Positions 1 to 11,098 of a DNA stretch of 64,000 nt are shown here, piece after piece (the stretch's first letter is position 1; each line of letters starts with the position of its first letter). A program made the translations under genes and the position numbers. The notes beneath the pieces are model-generated. The model did not search any database. It saw only the letters and a list, made by a program, of their open reading frames with translations, and was not told the DNA's origin. The stretch lies in assembly GCA_022497155.1 (NCBI GenBank), contig MU385773.1, forward strand, positions 62,001 through 126,000. Direction: 5' to 3'. Origin of the DNA: Whalleya microplaca (Eukaryota; Ascomycota; Sordariomycetes; Xylariales; Xylariaceae).

Positions 1-1163
1 CCTTCCAGACGTAACCCATCCGAGTGCCACGATGAGACAAGTCTTCAAGTGACCGACGACCGTGCTCGAGACTGGACCGGTCTGGCCAATGATAAAGAAC
101 TGAGACAGATTGATCAAAGCGGCAAACACGCCGGACTGGGTATCTATTAGCTACCGAGGTGGTACATGCAAAACATCGGTCCCACTCACCATCATGATCA
201 TCACCCACCGATTTACGGGAACCTCCGTCCACGCGGGGAACGTATCGACAAAAGGTATGACGTAGAGCAGGAGAAATGCCGAGACGGGTGCCTGGTTGAA
301 GAGAAGCTGCATGCTCGATATCTGCAGCTTGCGCTGGTAGCTCTTGATCCACACCGTATACAGCGACGATGCAAAGATACCACTGAAGGCGAAAATTACA
401 CCCAGGCTCGAAGTAGTCTTGACATTGGCGTCGTGCGTCGGTAGGGAGTCATAGTACGAGACCATTCCAACTCCCAGACAGGCAGGCGCCAGGGCTAGGA
501 TCGCATTCCGAGGTAGAATTGCCTTATACAACACGAAGTCCATAGTTGCGACAGTCGGTGTCAGCAAGATGCGCGCGACTTGGTAGAAAGTCACGCTGGA
601 GAAGGCCAGAGACAAGTTCGGAAGGATGACGTTCAGTGACATGGCGACGGAGAGTGGAATAACCTCCCGGATAGTAGTTCGGCGGGGGATGAAGTATGCG
701 AATCGAGGTCGCGACAAAGTAAATAGAAGTAGCCATGTCATGAAAAAGTGGAACGCCGCAAAGGTGAGTTGCGCAAGCTTCAGAGAGGGATCTGAGAATA
801 TGGCCTTGTTCGTGAAAACCTGACAGGAACGGAATATTAGCCATCCTTGAAAGACTATGCAAATGAGAATGGCAAACGTACAATGCCTATCGTGGCTAAG
901 GTGTTGACTGCTATCCAGAACACAGCCCAACCAAAACTACCTTCGGATGTCGATTTGGCGGCCGGGTCCTCTGTCTGCTTCTCTAGCAAGATTTCCTCCT
1001 CATCGCGTTCTCTCCCGGTACCCTCATCTACAGCAGTATGCTGAGAGTGGCGATCGTTGTCTGTGCCATCGAAGCTGCTAAATCTGTCCTTGTCGTTGTG
1101 ACCTTCTGTTGATGAAGAGGTAATAGACGGAGGCCTCCCTGACCGGGTATTAAGGGATGCCAT
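1..1163 (-). CDS. Nucleotide-sugar/triose-phosphate-type transporter (TPT/SLC35E3-like), partial
   Basis: Predicted multi-pass membrane carrier of the drug/metabolite transporter superfamily, TPT branch, whose members exchange nucleotide sugars or phosphorylated sugars across Golgi/ER membranes. The exons, read on the minus strand, are 1163-882, 819-190 and 135 to the window edge. All junctions are in phase 0, with GTACGT...CAG and GTGAGT...CAG introns. At least 349 residues are visible and the C-terminus lies outside the window. The first 75 or so residues form a polar Ser/Asp/Glu-rich cytosolic tail. The hydrophobic core then begins at TIGIVFTNKAIF and carries the family-typical stretch with ARILLTPTVA followed by GVGMVSYYDS. 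The ATG at 1163 is the first in frame; the codon at 1196 is GTG. Family assignment is firm, but the substrate (GDP-mannose, UDP-sugar or other) cannot be read from sequence. Confidence 0.85.
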
Positions 1164-4150
1164 GTCGAACTGCGAGAGGCATGTGGTGCCTTTCACAACT
1201 TGACGATGGGAGGGCCTAAGAACGTTTTGGTTGTTCGGATAGTGTGCTTACGAACTGACTTGAAGGAAAGAAAGAAAACAAAAAGGGTCCCAGTGAGATT
1301 TGTTTCGAAACCATAGGACAGCATAAGTGACGACAAGGGCAATTGATGGACCGTTTCAAGACTGAGAGTGGAGGTCAATGGAGACGTGGTACGTAGGTGT
1401 TAGGTGGAAAAGGGTAAATGGTAGGTAGGTTGGTAGGCTGGTGAGGTAGGGTTGTAACGGAATACTTTAGCCGATCCCCAGATGGCAGATGGGCGCGAAA
1501 ACGTGGAGAGGAATTCCGTCGTGCAGAAAGTCAAGATGCAGGCACAGGACGATCTGTTTAAGTATCGTATTGCCTGGGTTGCAGGCGTACCGAGTAGCCG
1601 ACTTTGGTTGCGGTATTGCGGGATGGATGAGCCAAGGGGTTTTGAGAAGGGCTGGAAGGTGGGATGTGGTTCCTCCCGCATAAAACATAAAGTCTGACAA
1701 GGGAACTGACCATCAGGGTGACCACTTCGAGGTCTTGGCACCTTACATGCCTTTCGTTCGTTAAACAAGACTCACAGACTCACAAAGTACATACAAAGTA
1801 AAGTTGAAGCGAACATAGTTTCGCAAGGTACCAAAGTAACCTACCATTCAGCCATTACGACATGCTCTGAAATCTGCAGGCTCACACGTACATGTATGTA
1901 TCAGTTGTATCAAAAAGCTGATTCACTGGAGATAACGAGGCTGACTGCATCATTTCCCCATGCATTCTTTAGCGACGGCCTTCAATACCTTAGTCTTTGG
2001 AATGAAAGAGTCAGCAACTTATGTATCTAGGTACTCACACTATCTTCTCATTGATTCCTGAGGTACGGTGTAAGGAGTATGTACTACAAGAGCCTACATA
2101 TGTATTGATCTACTTCGCATTAGAGAGACCAATAGTACATATACCTAGGGACCTCGATGACACGAAGCAATTGAAATGAATTTATAAGCGCTGTAATGAT
2201 TTCATCCAAGAACAGGATAACTATGAGAAGAAAGACAGTTATATGTAATGAGCAGACCTCATGTTTGTTTGCAAAGAATGAATCAAGCTGACCAAGAGGC
2301 CATGACGGAGTACATGGAGATATCGGAATGGACTCGATTGTGGCGTTGCGGCTCGGCTCAGTAGCATGCAGTAGAAATGACGGGTAGTGGGGTGAATCCG
2401 CGAATCGCCCTGGGTGTTGGTAAGTCGTCATTGGACGCCGCCGACATCTACATAGACTGCGGGTTCCAATGATGGGACATTGAATCTAACTATAGTAGGA
2501 TATTGAGATGCACCCAAGATATACCAAGGCCCCATCTCCCAACCTACAGACGTGTATGTATTCCTCAAAAGTGTAGACAGAGCTGTTGGTAACACCTTAC
2601 ACAGAAGTCACCACAAGAATCTCAGCCGTTGCCGGATAGCCGTATATGGCCAATTGCCAATGTTTATCAAGAGTTCCACCAGGTGAATCAGCGTTTCGCA
2701 ATCAAAATCCACTGGATGGTTTCCAATCGGGCAACTCCTGACTCCTTGTTGAGGCGGCCGCTAGTCCTTGAAAAGTTATCTCTCAATCAATCGACTACCT
2801 ATGTGCAGCCTCGTGTACGCCCAAGATTGCCTCGCTGTTCCCTCGAGTGGTCAGGGTTTATGCCACTAGGGAAAGACGGTAAGGCAGCAGGCAGCTAGGT
2901 AAGAGATATATCGAAGATGATTATTAGAGGATTAGTCCTATACAACATGTCTCTTTAGCCAGAGAATTCGGTTACCTATTATGCACCGCTAACCAATTGA
3001 AATGCTGGAGGAATCCTATGTCTGAAATATTGTGATGCCTCACTACCTAGATAGTGACTCCTTGCTGATAAGCACAATGGTGTCACGTTAAATTCGAGAC
3101 CTCATACCCAAACCAGTAGTTTGTCATCCAATATGTACAGCATGTCTCAGGAAGGAGTGCCATAGTAGATCGACTATGTGACCACCAAGCTAGGGGCAAC
3201 CTTGGACGGGTCGATATTCACAGATGCAACAACAGCTACGTATGTATGTACGTTTGCCCCAAACCAAGGTGTGGCTTGGCAGTCGAAGATCTCTTGTGCC
3301 CGTGACTTCATATCTTGGCAGCCGCCCATTTTAATCGATGCGGTAGAGGAAACATACGATGATATCAGCGTAGGTACTTGAAGTATACAGCTGAGTTATC
3401 TACTTTGTAGAATTCAACTGTGATTTCTCGTCACCTAGATGCTCTCGCAGCCACAATCATGGACTAGGTAGGCCGCTAATGTGCTCTTTTTTTTGATAAT
3501 CTAGGTACCAACAGCCACGGCTATCTCCGTGCCTAGATTGGTTACGGTAGGAACGCCTGGATAGGTAGCTTCAGGGCTCCCAACTAGGGAGTTTTAAACT
3601 TTGCTGCAAGCCATTTAGAGTTGCTCCTTTGCCAGGTACCTAGATTACTATTAAACTTTGAGATTTAGGGAGATTTAGGGAGATTTAGTGATATATGTAG
3701 TGGGTAGCCCCTGAAGCGGGCTGGAGTGGGTGGATCTCGTGCCTGCATTACCGCGTAAATGTCAGGTTGTATCGGTGTTGTACCTCCATACCCGTGAGTG
3801 CACACATATCCACCTCGTCCGTGGCCGATTGTGCCGACTCACCTCACATACCTACCTGCCTACCTAATAATTCTCCATTCAGTGTTCAACCCAGTTAAGA
3901 TTGGCTTCATCCCAACGCGGTTGATCCGTACTCGAGACACCAGACATAAAAAGGGAGTGACTCTCTCGATACGCAGGGTCGGCTCGAGATAACGTAACGC
4001 TCATTTGGAATTCATCAGCCCGGCCCTTACCCGAGTCTACCTTACATCGCCCTTCCGAATTCTGGACGTGGCCAATTGACACGCATTCCTCGGACAGCCA
4101 TTCACACTTCTACCTACCTAAGCAGTCTACATATACACATTCGTCGGCTA
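1164..4150. other. Gene-free intergenic stretch
   Basis: About 3 kb between the start of the transporter gene and the leader of the dehydratase gene. It serves as upstream sequence for both, since they are divergent. I see only short open frames without recognisable domains or good splice partners. It holds scattered TAGGTAGG/CCTACCTA motifs (around 1420-1450, 3850-3870 and 4105-4115) and a short 10-bp tandem repeat at 3661-3688. No tRNA or transposon ends were recognised. Confidence 0.6.
3661..3688. repeat. Short tandem repeat, 10-bp unit
   Basis: The unit AGATTTAGGG occurs twice perfectly, followed by a partial third copy. It contains TTAGGG, but the hexamers are not contiguous, so this is not telomeric DNA. 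Confidence 0.8.
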
Positions 4151-4478
4151 ACAAGACACGCACGGCTGATATTGTCAATTATTCTATTCGGCCTCCCTTC
4201 GTCTGTGACTACTGAAAATTAAATGTTGGACAAGTTGGAGACTGTCTCGCCTCAAGGTGCGAACTGCAACCGCCTCTTCTAAAGATCGGCATCTGGACAT
4301 CTGTCCACCCCCCCCTGGGCTGCTCCTCCGTTCTAGAAAAAAAGAACGGGCCGCGCTGATACTCTTCGATTCGGAAATCTCATTCAACCTACTTCTCCAG
4401 CATCCCAAACACACCCTCGTTTCTCTGTCCTTTGTTGATTAGTTGGTGGTTATCGATCCTTCCTTCACTCTGTGCAAC
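4151..4478 (+). promoter_or_regulatory. Pyrimidine-rich leader of the dehydratase gene
   Basis: The roughly 330 bp before the ATG at 4479 is pyrimidine-enriched (for example 4305-4330 and 4410-4470) and has no competing gene. CT-rich tracts next to transcription starts are common in filamentous ascomycetes, so this is probably the core promoter and 5' UTR. No specific factor site can be assigned. Confidence 0.4.
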
Positions 4479-5894
4479 ATGACGGCATCACACACAAACG
4501 GCACCAACGGCGTGCACCGTGAGTTTTCATATGTAACGTAATCGCTTCTAAGCAGAGACTTACTGTGCCATATTTGCAGCTGCGTCCAATGGACACAAGC
4601 CCAGATTCTTCGAGGATTATGGCATCTGGAAGCAGGCTCCTGTCTTGACTGGTTCTACCAAGTTTGAGCCCCTGCCTGATGTGAAGAATATTATGATCAC
4701 TGGCGGCGCCGGCTTCATGTGAGTTTCGCATGTACATGCTTGTTTAGACGTTCCAGTTGCTAACATGTTTTGAAGAGCGTGCTGGCTTGTTCGTCATCTC
4801 ACCCTGACTTATCCACATGCCTACAATGTGGTCTCTTTCGATAAACTGGATTATTGTTCTTCGTTGAACAATACTCGCATGCTCAATGACAAGCGCAACT
4901 TCACCTTCTACCATGGCGACATTACTAATCCCTCCGAGGTGCTCGACTGCATGGAGCGCTACAACATAGACACCATATTCCACTTCGCCGCTCAGTCGCA
5001 TGTTGACTTGAGCTTTGGAAACTCTTATGGGTTCACACATACGAACGTGTATGGCACCCACGTCATGTTAGAGAGCGCGAAGAAGATTGGGATCAAAAGA
5101 TTCATCCATATATCCACCGACGAGGTTTATGGTGAAGTGAAGGATGACGACGACGATTTGCTGGAAACGAGCATCCTAGCTCCGACCAACCCTTATGCCG
5201 CAAGTAAGGCAGCCGCCGAGATGCTTGTCAACTCGTATATGAAGAGCTTCAAGCTTCCCGTTATCATTGTTAGAAGTAACAATGTTTATGGCCCACATCA
5301 ATTTCCCGAGAGTAAGTGACTTACTAAGGAAGCCCTTCGGATTGTCATCCACGACTAACATCAACAGAGATCATTCCCAAGTTCACTTGTCTGCTGAACC
5401 GTCATAGGCCGGCCATACTTCATGGTGACGGGAGCCCTACTCGCAGATACTTGTTCGCCGGTGATGCTGCAGACGCATTTGACACGATTCTGCATAAGGG
5501 GGCCCTCGGGCAGATATACAATGTCGGGTCATATGACGAAATCTCTAACATCCAGCTGTGTAGGATGCTGCTAGATGAGATGAGTATCCCTCACGAAACT
5601 CAAGAAGAGTTCCGCAAGTGGGTAAAGTATACTCACGACCGGCCTTTCAATGATCACCGGTACGCCGTAGACGGCAACAAACTTCGAAAACTCGGCTGGG
5701 AACAAAAGACGACGTTTGCCGAAGGCCTCAAGATCACCGTAGACTGGTACAGACGATTCGGGGAGGAATGGTGGGGCGATATTAGCAAAGTCCTCAGTCC
5801 CTTCCCCATTGTCGTCGAGACCGAGGTGATGTCCGACAAAGAGGAGATTAGTGACGAGCCGCAGCTTCCAGAGAAGCGAGAGGTATCGGCCTGA
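4479..5894 (+). CDS. UDP-glucose 4,6-dehydratase-like NAD-dependent epimerase/dehydratase
   Basis: Short-chain dehydrogenase of the RmlB/UDP-glucose 4,6-dehydratase type. These enzymes convert a nucleotide-glucose to the 4-keto-6-deoxy form, the first step towards UDP-rhamnose in fungi such as Botrytis. The four exons are 4479-4518, 4580-4718, 4776-5311 and 5368-5894, giving 413 residues. The NAD-binding GGAGFI motif lies at about residues 54-59 and is split by intron 2. The dehydratase-type Thr-Asp-Glu signature (STDEVYGE) is at about 173-180, with T174. The catalytic Tyr200 and Lys204 sit in NPYAASK. The sugar-binding region around HGDGSPTRRY is also conserved. The last 30 or so residues are acidic and probably disordered. 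The partner 3,5-epimerase/4-reductase is not in this window. The nucleotide (UDP versus dTDP) is inferred from known fungal relatives. Confidence 0.9.
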
Positions 5895-8386
5895 ACGCCA
5901 TAGAGGTTATACTCATCTCTTTAGAGATGTATAACAACCCTTTCGGCATTGTATTACCAGGCTAGGGATTGCTTTTGCTGGAGTTAGGTTCATTCCACCG
6001 TAGTTGTCGGTTCGGTGGGATCGGGAAGCGTTTCCTCGGCTTCATACCTTTATACCATCGGAGGCGGATGAGATACGCGGAAGACTTCATGACGTTTTTA
6101 GAGCAACGGCAGCTAATCGCTGCTGGGATGGTCGATAGATCTGATAGCATGAGCATCAATGAATGACTTGATATCATGAAACAATCGTATACCCAATACT
6201 CCTCGTGACGAGTATGCAAGAACATTGTTGATATTTTCACAAGTATGTTCTCAGTATATGGCTAGAAATCCTACTACCGCTTCACTATAACAGAAATACC
6301 ATGGTGAACTTACTTAAAGTGGAACTTTGAGCTTCAGTGTTCACTTTATTGGGAGTAGTCTGGTCATCTTGGCCCATCTCAGTGAGATTGGGACAAGTAT
6401 GCTGTTATTAGAACTTCGAGAGAACACCACTTCCATACTAGGGAGGTGAATATGTATGAACCTACTTATAGAAAACGGAAGAACCAGCAGCATATGGATC
6501 TATGCCCATGTTATTGCGGTGTTCCTTCCCCACGTCTTCGCTATCCCTACGTAACAAGTGTGGAAAAGCGTCATACTACAACCTTGCGAATCATTGAAGG
6601 ATGAGAATACGTAAGAGTCATGAATGAATATGTTATGGTACCGTATATGACTCGCTATATACCACGTGCAGCGTCTTCATGTAGGTTGACGCAGGCTGTC
6701 GCTGACCTGATTGGTAACATAGCACTTTGAGTGGTGAAGGCTTGGGTTCGGATGACCTTACGATGCACGATATGTTGTTCACGGGAACGATGGATCCAGC
6801 GTGGCTCCCCGGATACTTCCGGGCGGATTCCAGCCTCGTCGATCACATATGTACACACAACCAACCTCCGCGGCTTCATCTCACCACTTGAACGAAGTCG
6901 GACAACCGTACCTACATAGTCGTGCCGGGTACGGCCAACCTGCGTGTCCGAGTCGACGGCCGTTGTGGATCTGGCAGGTTTCACTGCAGCCATCTCGCAG
7001 CTGTGACGTGGGTGGTGATTTGTCACTAGGAGGGCAGGATTTCCCTTCTTTGATTAGCCGGCCCAATGAGGTCTGCAGCAGAAGACACCAAGGTCCTAAA
7101 CGGCAGGTACCAACGTGTCGACACCAAAACCAGGTCCATGGTTCAGAGTCCATGGTTGGGAGGGTGGCAGGTGGTGTTATTCTGGGCTACCAAGTATGTA
7201 CATATGTATGTACTTAGCCGCCGAACTTGCCAGTGCGTCATTCACAGGGTCTTTCGAGTAGAGAGAAAGTTTTCGAGTTTCCAATCTCCCGGATGTCATG
7301 AATACCCAACCTGGAGCATCCCTGTTCGGCCACACGCTCTGCTTTTGTCGGCTCCACTCATACACACGGCAAGTCGATAGCACGGCGAGGGGCACATACC
7401 GTCCAGACAGCCAGACAGCCAGACAGCCAGACAGCCTAGACCGACGAACTCAAGCTACCTTAGCAGCTTAGATAGGTACTGTGGCCCGAGCTCCCCACGC
7501 CTGGTACCACGGTCCGGCATCTTTTAGGTTGCTTCCCTGAGCCCACCCTGCTCATAATTCACGATTTATACATATACTTGTAGCAGCTACATATAACAAC
7601 CGAGTTTTCGGGCGTTCCCAATGCTCGACTATCCTATCATGTAAGTGAAAACACTGTTCAATACGAAGTATGTGTCCCTAATTATGTAGGTATGCATTAC
7701 AGCGTTGCTAGCCCTCCTGATGGAAGCTGGCTGCATGCTACTACCACCTATTTTTCCCGGTACGGATTCATTCTGTAGGTTAGTGTAGTACGCAGTAGGC
7801 TAAATACCACGCTACCTGCTATGAATAGGGGGGTGTTACTGTGCAACCCCCCCTGCCCGCACCCTGAACACCCCTCAAGCCCTTCATTGGCTGGAATGCC
7901 AGCTCCCAGTTTCCAAACCCGCAGGTCTGGAGACACTTGTGATCTTTTGGTAGCCAATCTTTGTACCTAATACATACTAGCATCGGTTACCCATTTCTCC
8001 AAACTGTCGAGGGAACTTCCACCTTTTGTTCCTCCTAATCACTCATCTTCGACGGTCGGGATTCGAGACACCCGTGGTGAAGTCCGTCTAGATCCGATTG
8101 TTATATACGCAGCTTGTTGAGATCATTTATTAGTATTTCATCTATCATTTGGGAAATACCTGATGAACTATAATATCTATGATCTATCTGCTGTCGGCAT
8201 GCGCAGGGAATAGTCTCGCATCGAACGATCTTTTCACACCCGAGCAACGTCTCCGCATATCATCGCATCGTTAAAACCCGGTGTTTCCTGCGGGCGTCGG
8301 CAACGCCATGAAATTCAGTAGAAAGCTAAGGAGGACTGGCCGACTAATAGCGTATAAACAACCACGAGCCTTCTAATGTGGCTGCA
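5895..8386. other. Gene-free intergenic stretch
   Basis: About 2.5 kb between two co-oriented genes. It holds the dehydratase 3' end and the methyltransferase promoter/leader. Open frames around 6650-7400 overlap on both strands, with no domain and no credible splicing, so I treat them as chance. The only clear structure is an 8-bp tandem repeat at 7403-7434. Confidence 0.6.
7403..7434. repeat. Tandem repeat (CCAGACAG)x4
   Basis: Four perfect head-to-tail copies of an 8-bp unit in intergenic DNA, with no associated gene or TIR. Confidence 0.9.
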
Positions 8387-10195
8387 ATGGGTGGAGGGAA
8401 AGGATCTGAAGAACTAGGGAATTTAATAGTGTCAGCTGCGCCACCGACAACTATGCGCTCGCAAGCGACCAGCGCCACGGGCTCGTCCTTTGATGGCTTC
8501 AGTCACTCCAACGGCGACTTCGCCAGGGATTTCGGCGAGCTCCCCGTGCCCGAACTGGACAACGACGTCTCTACCGAGGATTTCACCAGTGACTACCTGA
8601 GTGCGAGAACAAGTTACTTGGGGCCAGAGCGGATCTTCGAGCCGGACGATGAGCACGGCTCAGGTGGTCACCTCGATGTGGTTTCGATATATTCGCCAAC
8701 CCGTTACCGGGTCATTTCACCTCAATACCGAACGGAGAGACCGTTTGACGATGGGGAGACCATGTGAGTCTACGGCGGACTATCGCTTGGGTGGAGGTTG
8801 ATACTAATTCTGAGCAGGGATTCGACCCAGTCGATCACCGAATTGGACCTCGATTACGTGATGGAGAATGGTCGACGTTATTGCGGGAACTATTACATGC
8901 CCAATGACGAAGACGAACAGGTCCGGTTGCAGTTGATTAACCAGGTCTACCTAAAGACGTTTGACGGAGAATTGACTAGTATACCACTGGAAGGCCCGAC
9001 GCATGTTCTGGACATTGGCACAGCCGTCGGCGAATGGGCGATTGATATGGCGGAGCGATACCCCGACTGCGAAGTGACCGGGACTGACATCTCGAATATA
9101 TTCGAACGCAGCGTCCCGCAGAATGTCTACTGGGAGATCGACGACGCCGAGTTGGAGTGGGAGCGACCGGCGGATCACTATGATCTAGTACATCTACGAA
9201 ACATGGCCGGTGCCTTTTCCGACTGGGAGCACATCTACCGGTCTGCTTTCACGTGTATCAAACCGGGTGGGTGGATCGAGATATTGGACTTCGATGATCA
9301 CAAAGGGATGAGGAATTTCTTGTCATTCTTCAAGCCCGAATCGGTGATACACAAGGTGACACAAGATATTCAAGAGGCTTCCGTTATTCATGGGAAACCG
9401 CGTGGGGTCGGTCATCTAGAGCCAAGATTTTTAGTCAACGCTGGCTATGTCGATGTACAGCTCACCGAACACGCCATTCCTCTAAGAACAGAAGACGGGT
9501 CGACGGGGAAATTCTGGCTTCTCGCGATGCTGAACGGGATAGAAGCCACCGCGCTGAGGCTCCTAACTAGATACAAAGGATGGGACCCGGCTGACGTACA
9601 TGTGGCTTGCGACCTGATCGGCCAAGAGATGATGACGATGGCGCTCAATCCCAGGAGAGCCAAGGGCTTCGTTGTCAAGGTCAGAGTTGTAGTGGGGAGG
9701 AAACCCGGCCAGCACAGCCGATGGTCAACAGGGCCGTTCCGTGGAGAAGACGAGAATCATATAATACGACACGTACAGTTTGAGGGCACGGAGACCACAG
9801 ATGGCAGCGTTCTCAGCGAGGAGGAGAGCGGATACGGCTCGTATCCGCCCGTGGGACCTCTCAGTGACGTAGAGGGGAAGTCTTACCACTCTAGCTTTGC
9901 GAACAGTCTGACGATAGACTCTGAGGTAGCGTCAGACGCAGCAAGTAGCCAGAGAGAGGACATACACAATATCAACACGGCCATAAGCTTTGACGGAGAC
10001 CGATCAATGGATATCGACCATGATGGCTCAGGCCAGGACGACCTAGCCGAACAACTCACCTTGAACGAAGAAATTATAGCACAAACGACGAATGAATCAA
10101 TGATAGAGAGCCCGCAAGAGGAGCTTATATCACGATCGAACCGAGAGATCCCCAGAATCATCGTTCCCGATGCTGACGAGCCGAAATCTCGGTGA
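8387..10195 (+). CDS. LaeA-like class I SAM-dependent methyltransferase
   Basis: Predicted S-adenosylmethionine-dependent methyltransferase with the fungal LaeA-like layout. The exons are 8387-8763 and 8818-10195, giving 584 residues. The ATG at 8387 is chosen because the upstream in-frame codon at 8378 is GTG. Residues 1-125 or so are a polar, probably disordered N-terminus. The Rossmann methyltransferase fold follows, with motif I (VLDIGTAVGEWAIDMAE) near residue 190. After it come an acidic second strand ending in GTDIS, a DLVHLRNMAG motif and a post-motif block beginning KPGGWIEILDF. Family proteins often read GTGTG in motif I; here it is GTAVG, which still supplies the glycine loop. The C-terminal 170 residues are Ser/Asp/Glu-rich low complexity. 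LaeA-like proteins regulate secondary metabolism or development, but no biosynthetic cluster lies nearby and the substrate is unknown. Confidence 0.85.
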
Positions 10196-10816
10196 AGTAC
10201 GGGGACTAATCATTAATGAAGAAGATCATAATGCCCCTTCCATGATGGATGGATTGCCATGGTAGAGACACACTTGCAACAGCGGATGAGCAGAACTAGC
10301 TTCTAGGCCCCAACAGTATGCTCGGTCTCTTCCATTATAGTGGCAGATTATTAAGAGACCTGTCTATCTTGACTTGGTTTACAGCAGAAAGACGGGTCAG
10401 CGCAATGCTTTTGTATATATTAAGATACTATCTATACCCACGGTTGAGAGTTGTATATAAAAAAGATCGGACTTGGACCTATAATGAATAAATCTAACAG
10501 TTGAATGCGTAACTCAAATTTCAAGTACCTTGCATATGGTTGTCGCATTGTCTCACTGATGTTGTCCGACAGTTCTGACTGCATACTTGTCGGTGATGTC
10601 AGTGGACCGAGGTGCATACATCCAATGGATACTACCTAATTCTCGCTACTTGCATAATGCCGGATAAGCAGCCCCCCTCTGTCTTCGTCCCAATCAACAA
10701 GCTCCAACCAAGCAAGTCCAACGTCTGTCTGCCTCTTTACAACGGCGGTCTGCAGGCAACCAGCTATGCAACCTCGGTAACTTAAAAAAAAACACAATAT
10801 GAACAGATAGGAACCG

Positions 10817-11057
10817 ATGGCGCTCGACGCATCCAAAGGCTTTGTGGCCGCCAACGGCGTGCCCGACCTCGCCGACGAGAGCTTGCCCATCTTCGACGTC
10901 GAGCGGGTGCAGCTCCAGTTCTCCATCGCCGCCGACTTCGTTGCTGCCCAGGTTGCCAACAACGTGCTCGTCTTGGCCCTGTCCAACGGCCGGATCCTGC
11001 GCATCGACCTGAATCGGCCGGAAGACATAGATGGTGAGCTTTCATCCATCCACCCAT

Positions 11058-11098
<41 letters not shown>

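Noticed and set aside
3661..3688. TTAGGG hexamers suggesting telomeric sequence
   Set aside because: Only two hexamers separated by other bases in a 10-bp unit; no contiguous TTAGGG array and no chromosome-end context.
6801..7217. 138-codon plus-strand frame
   Set aside because: Overlaps another long frame on the opposite strand; no domain and no splice support.
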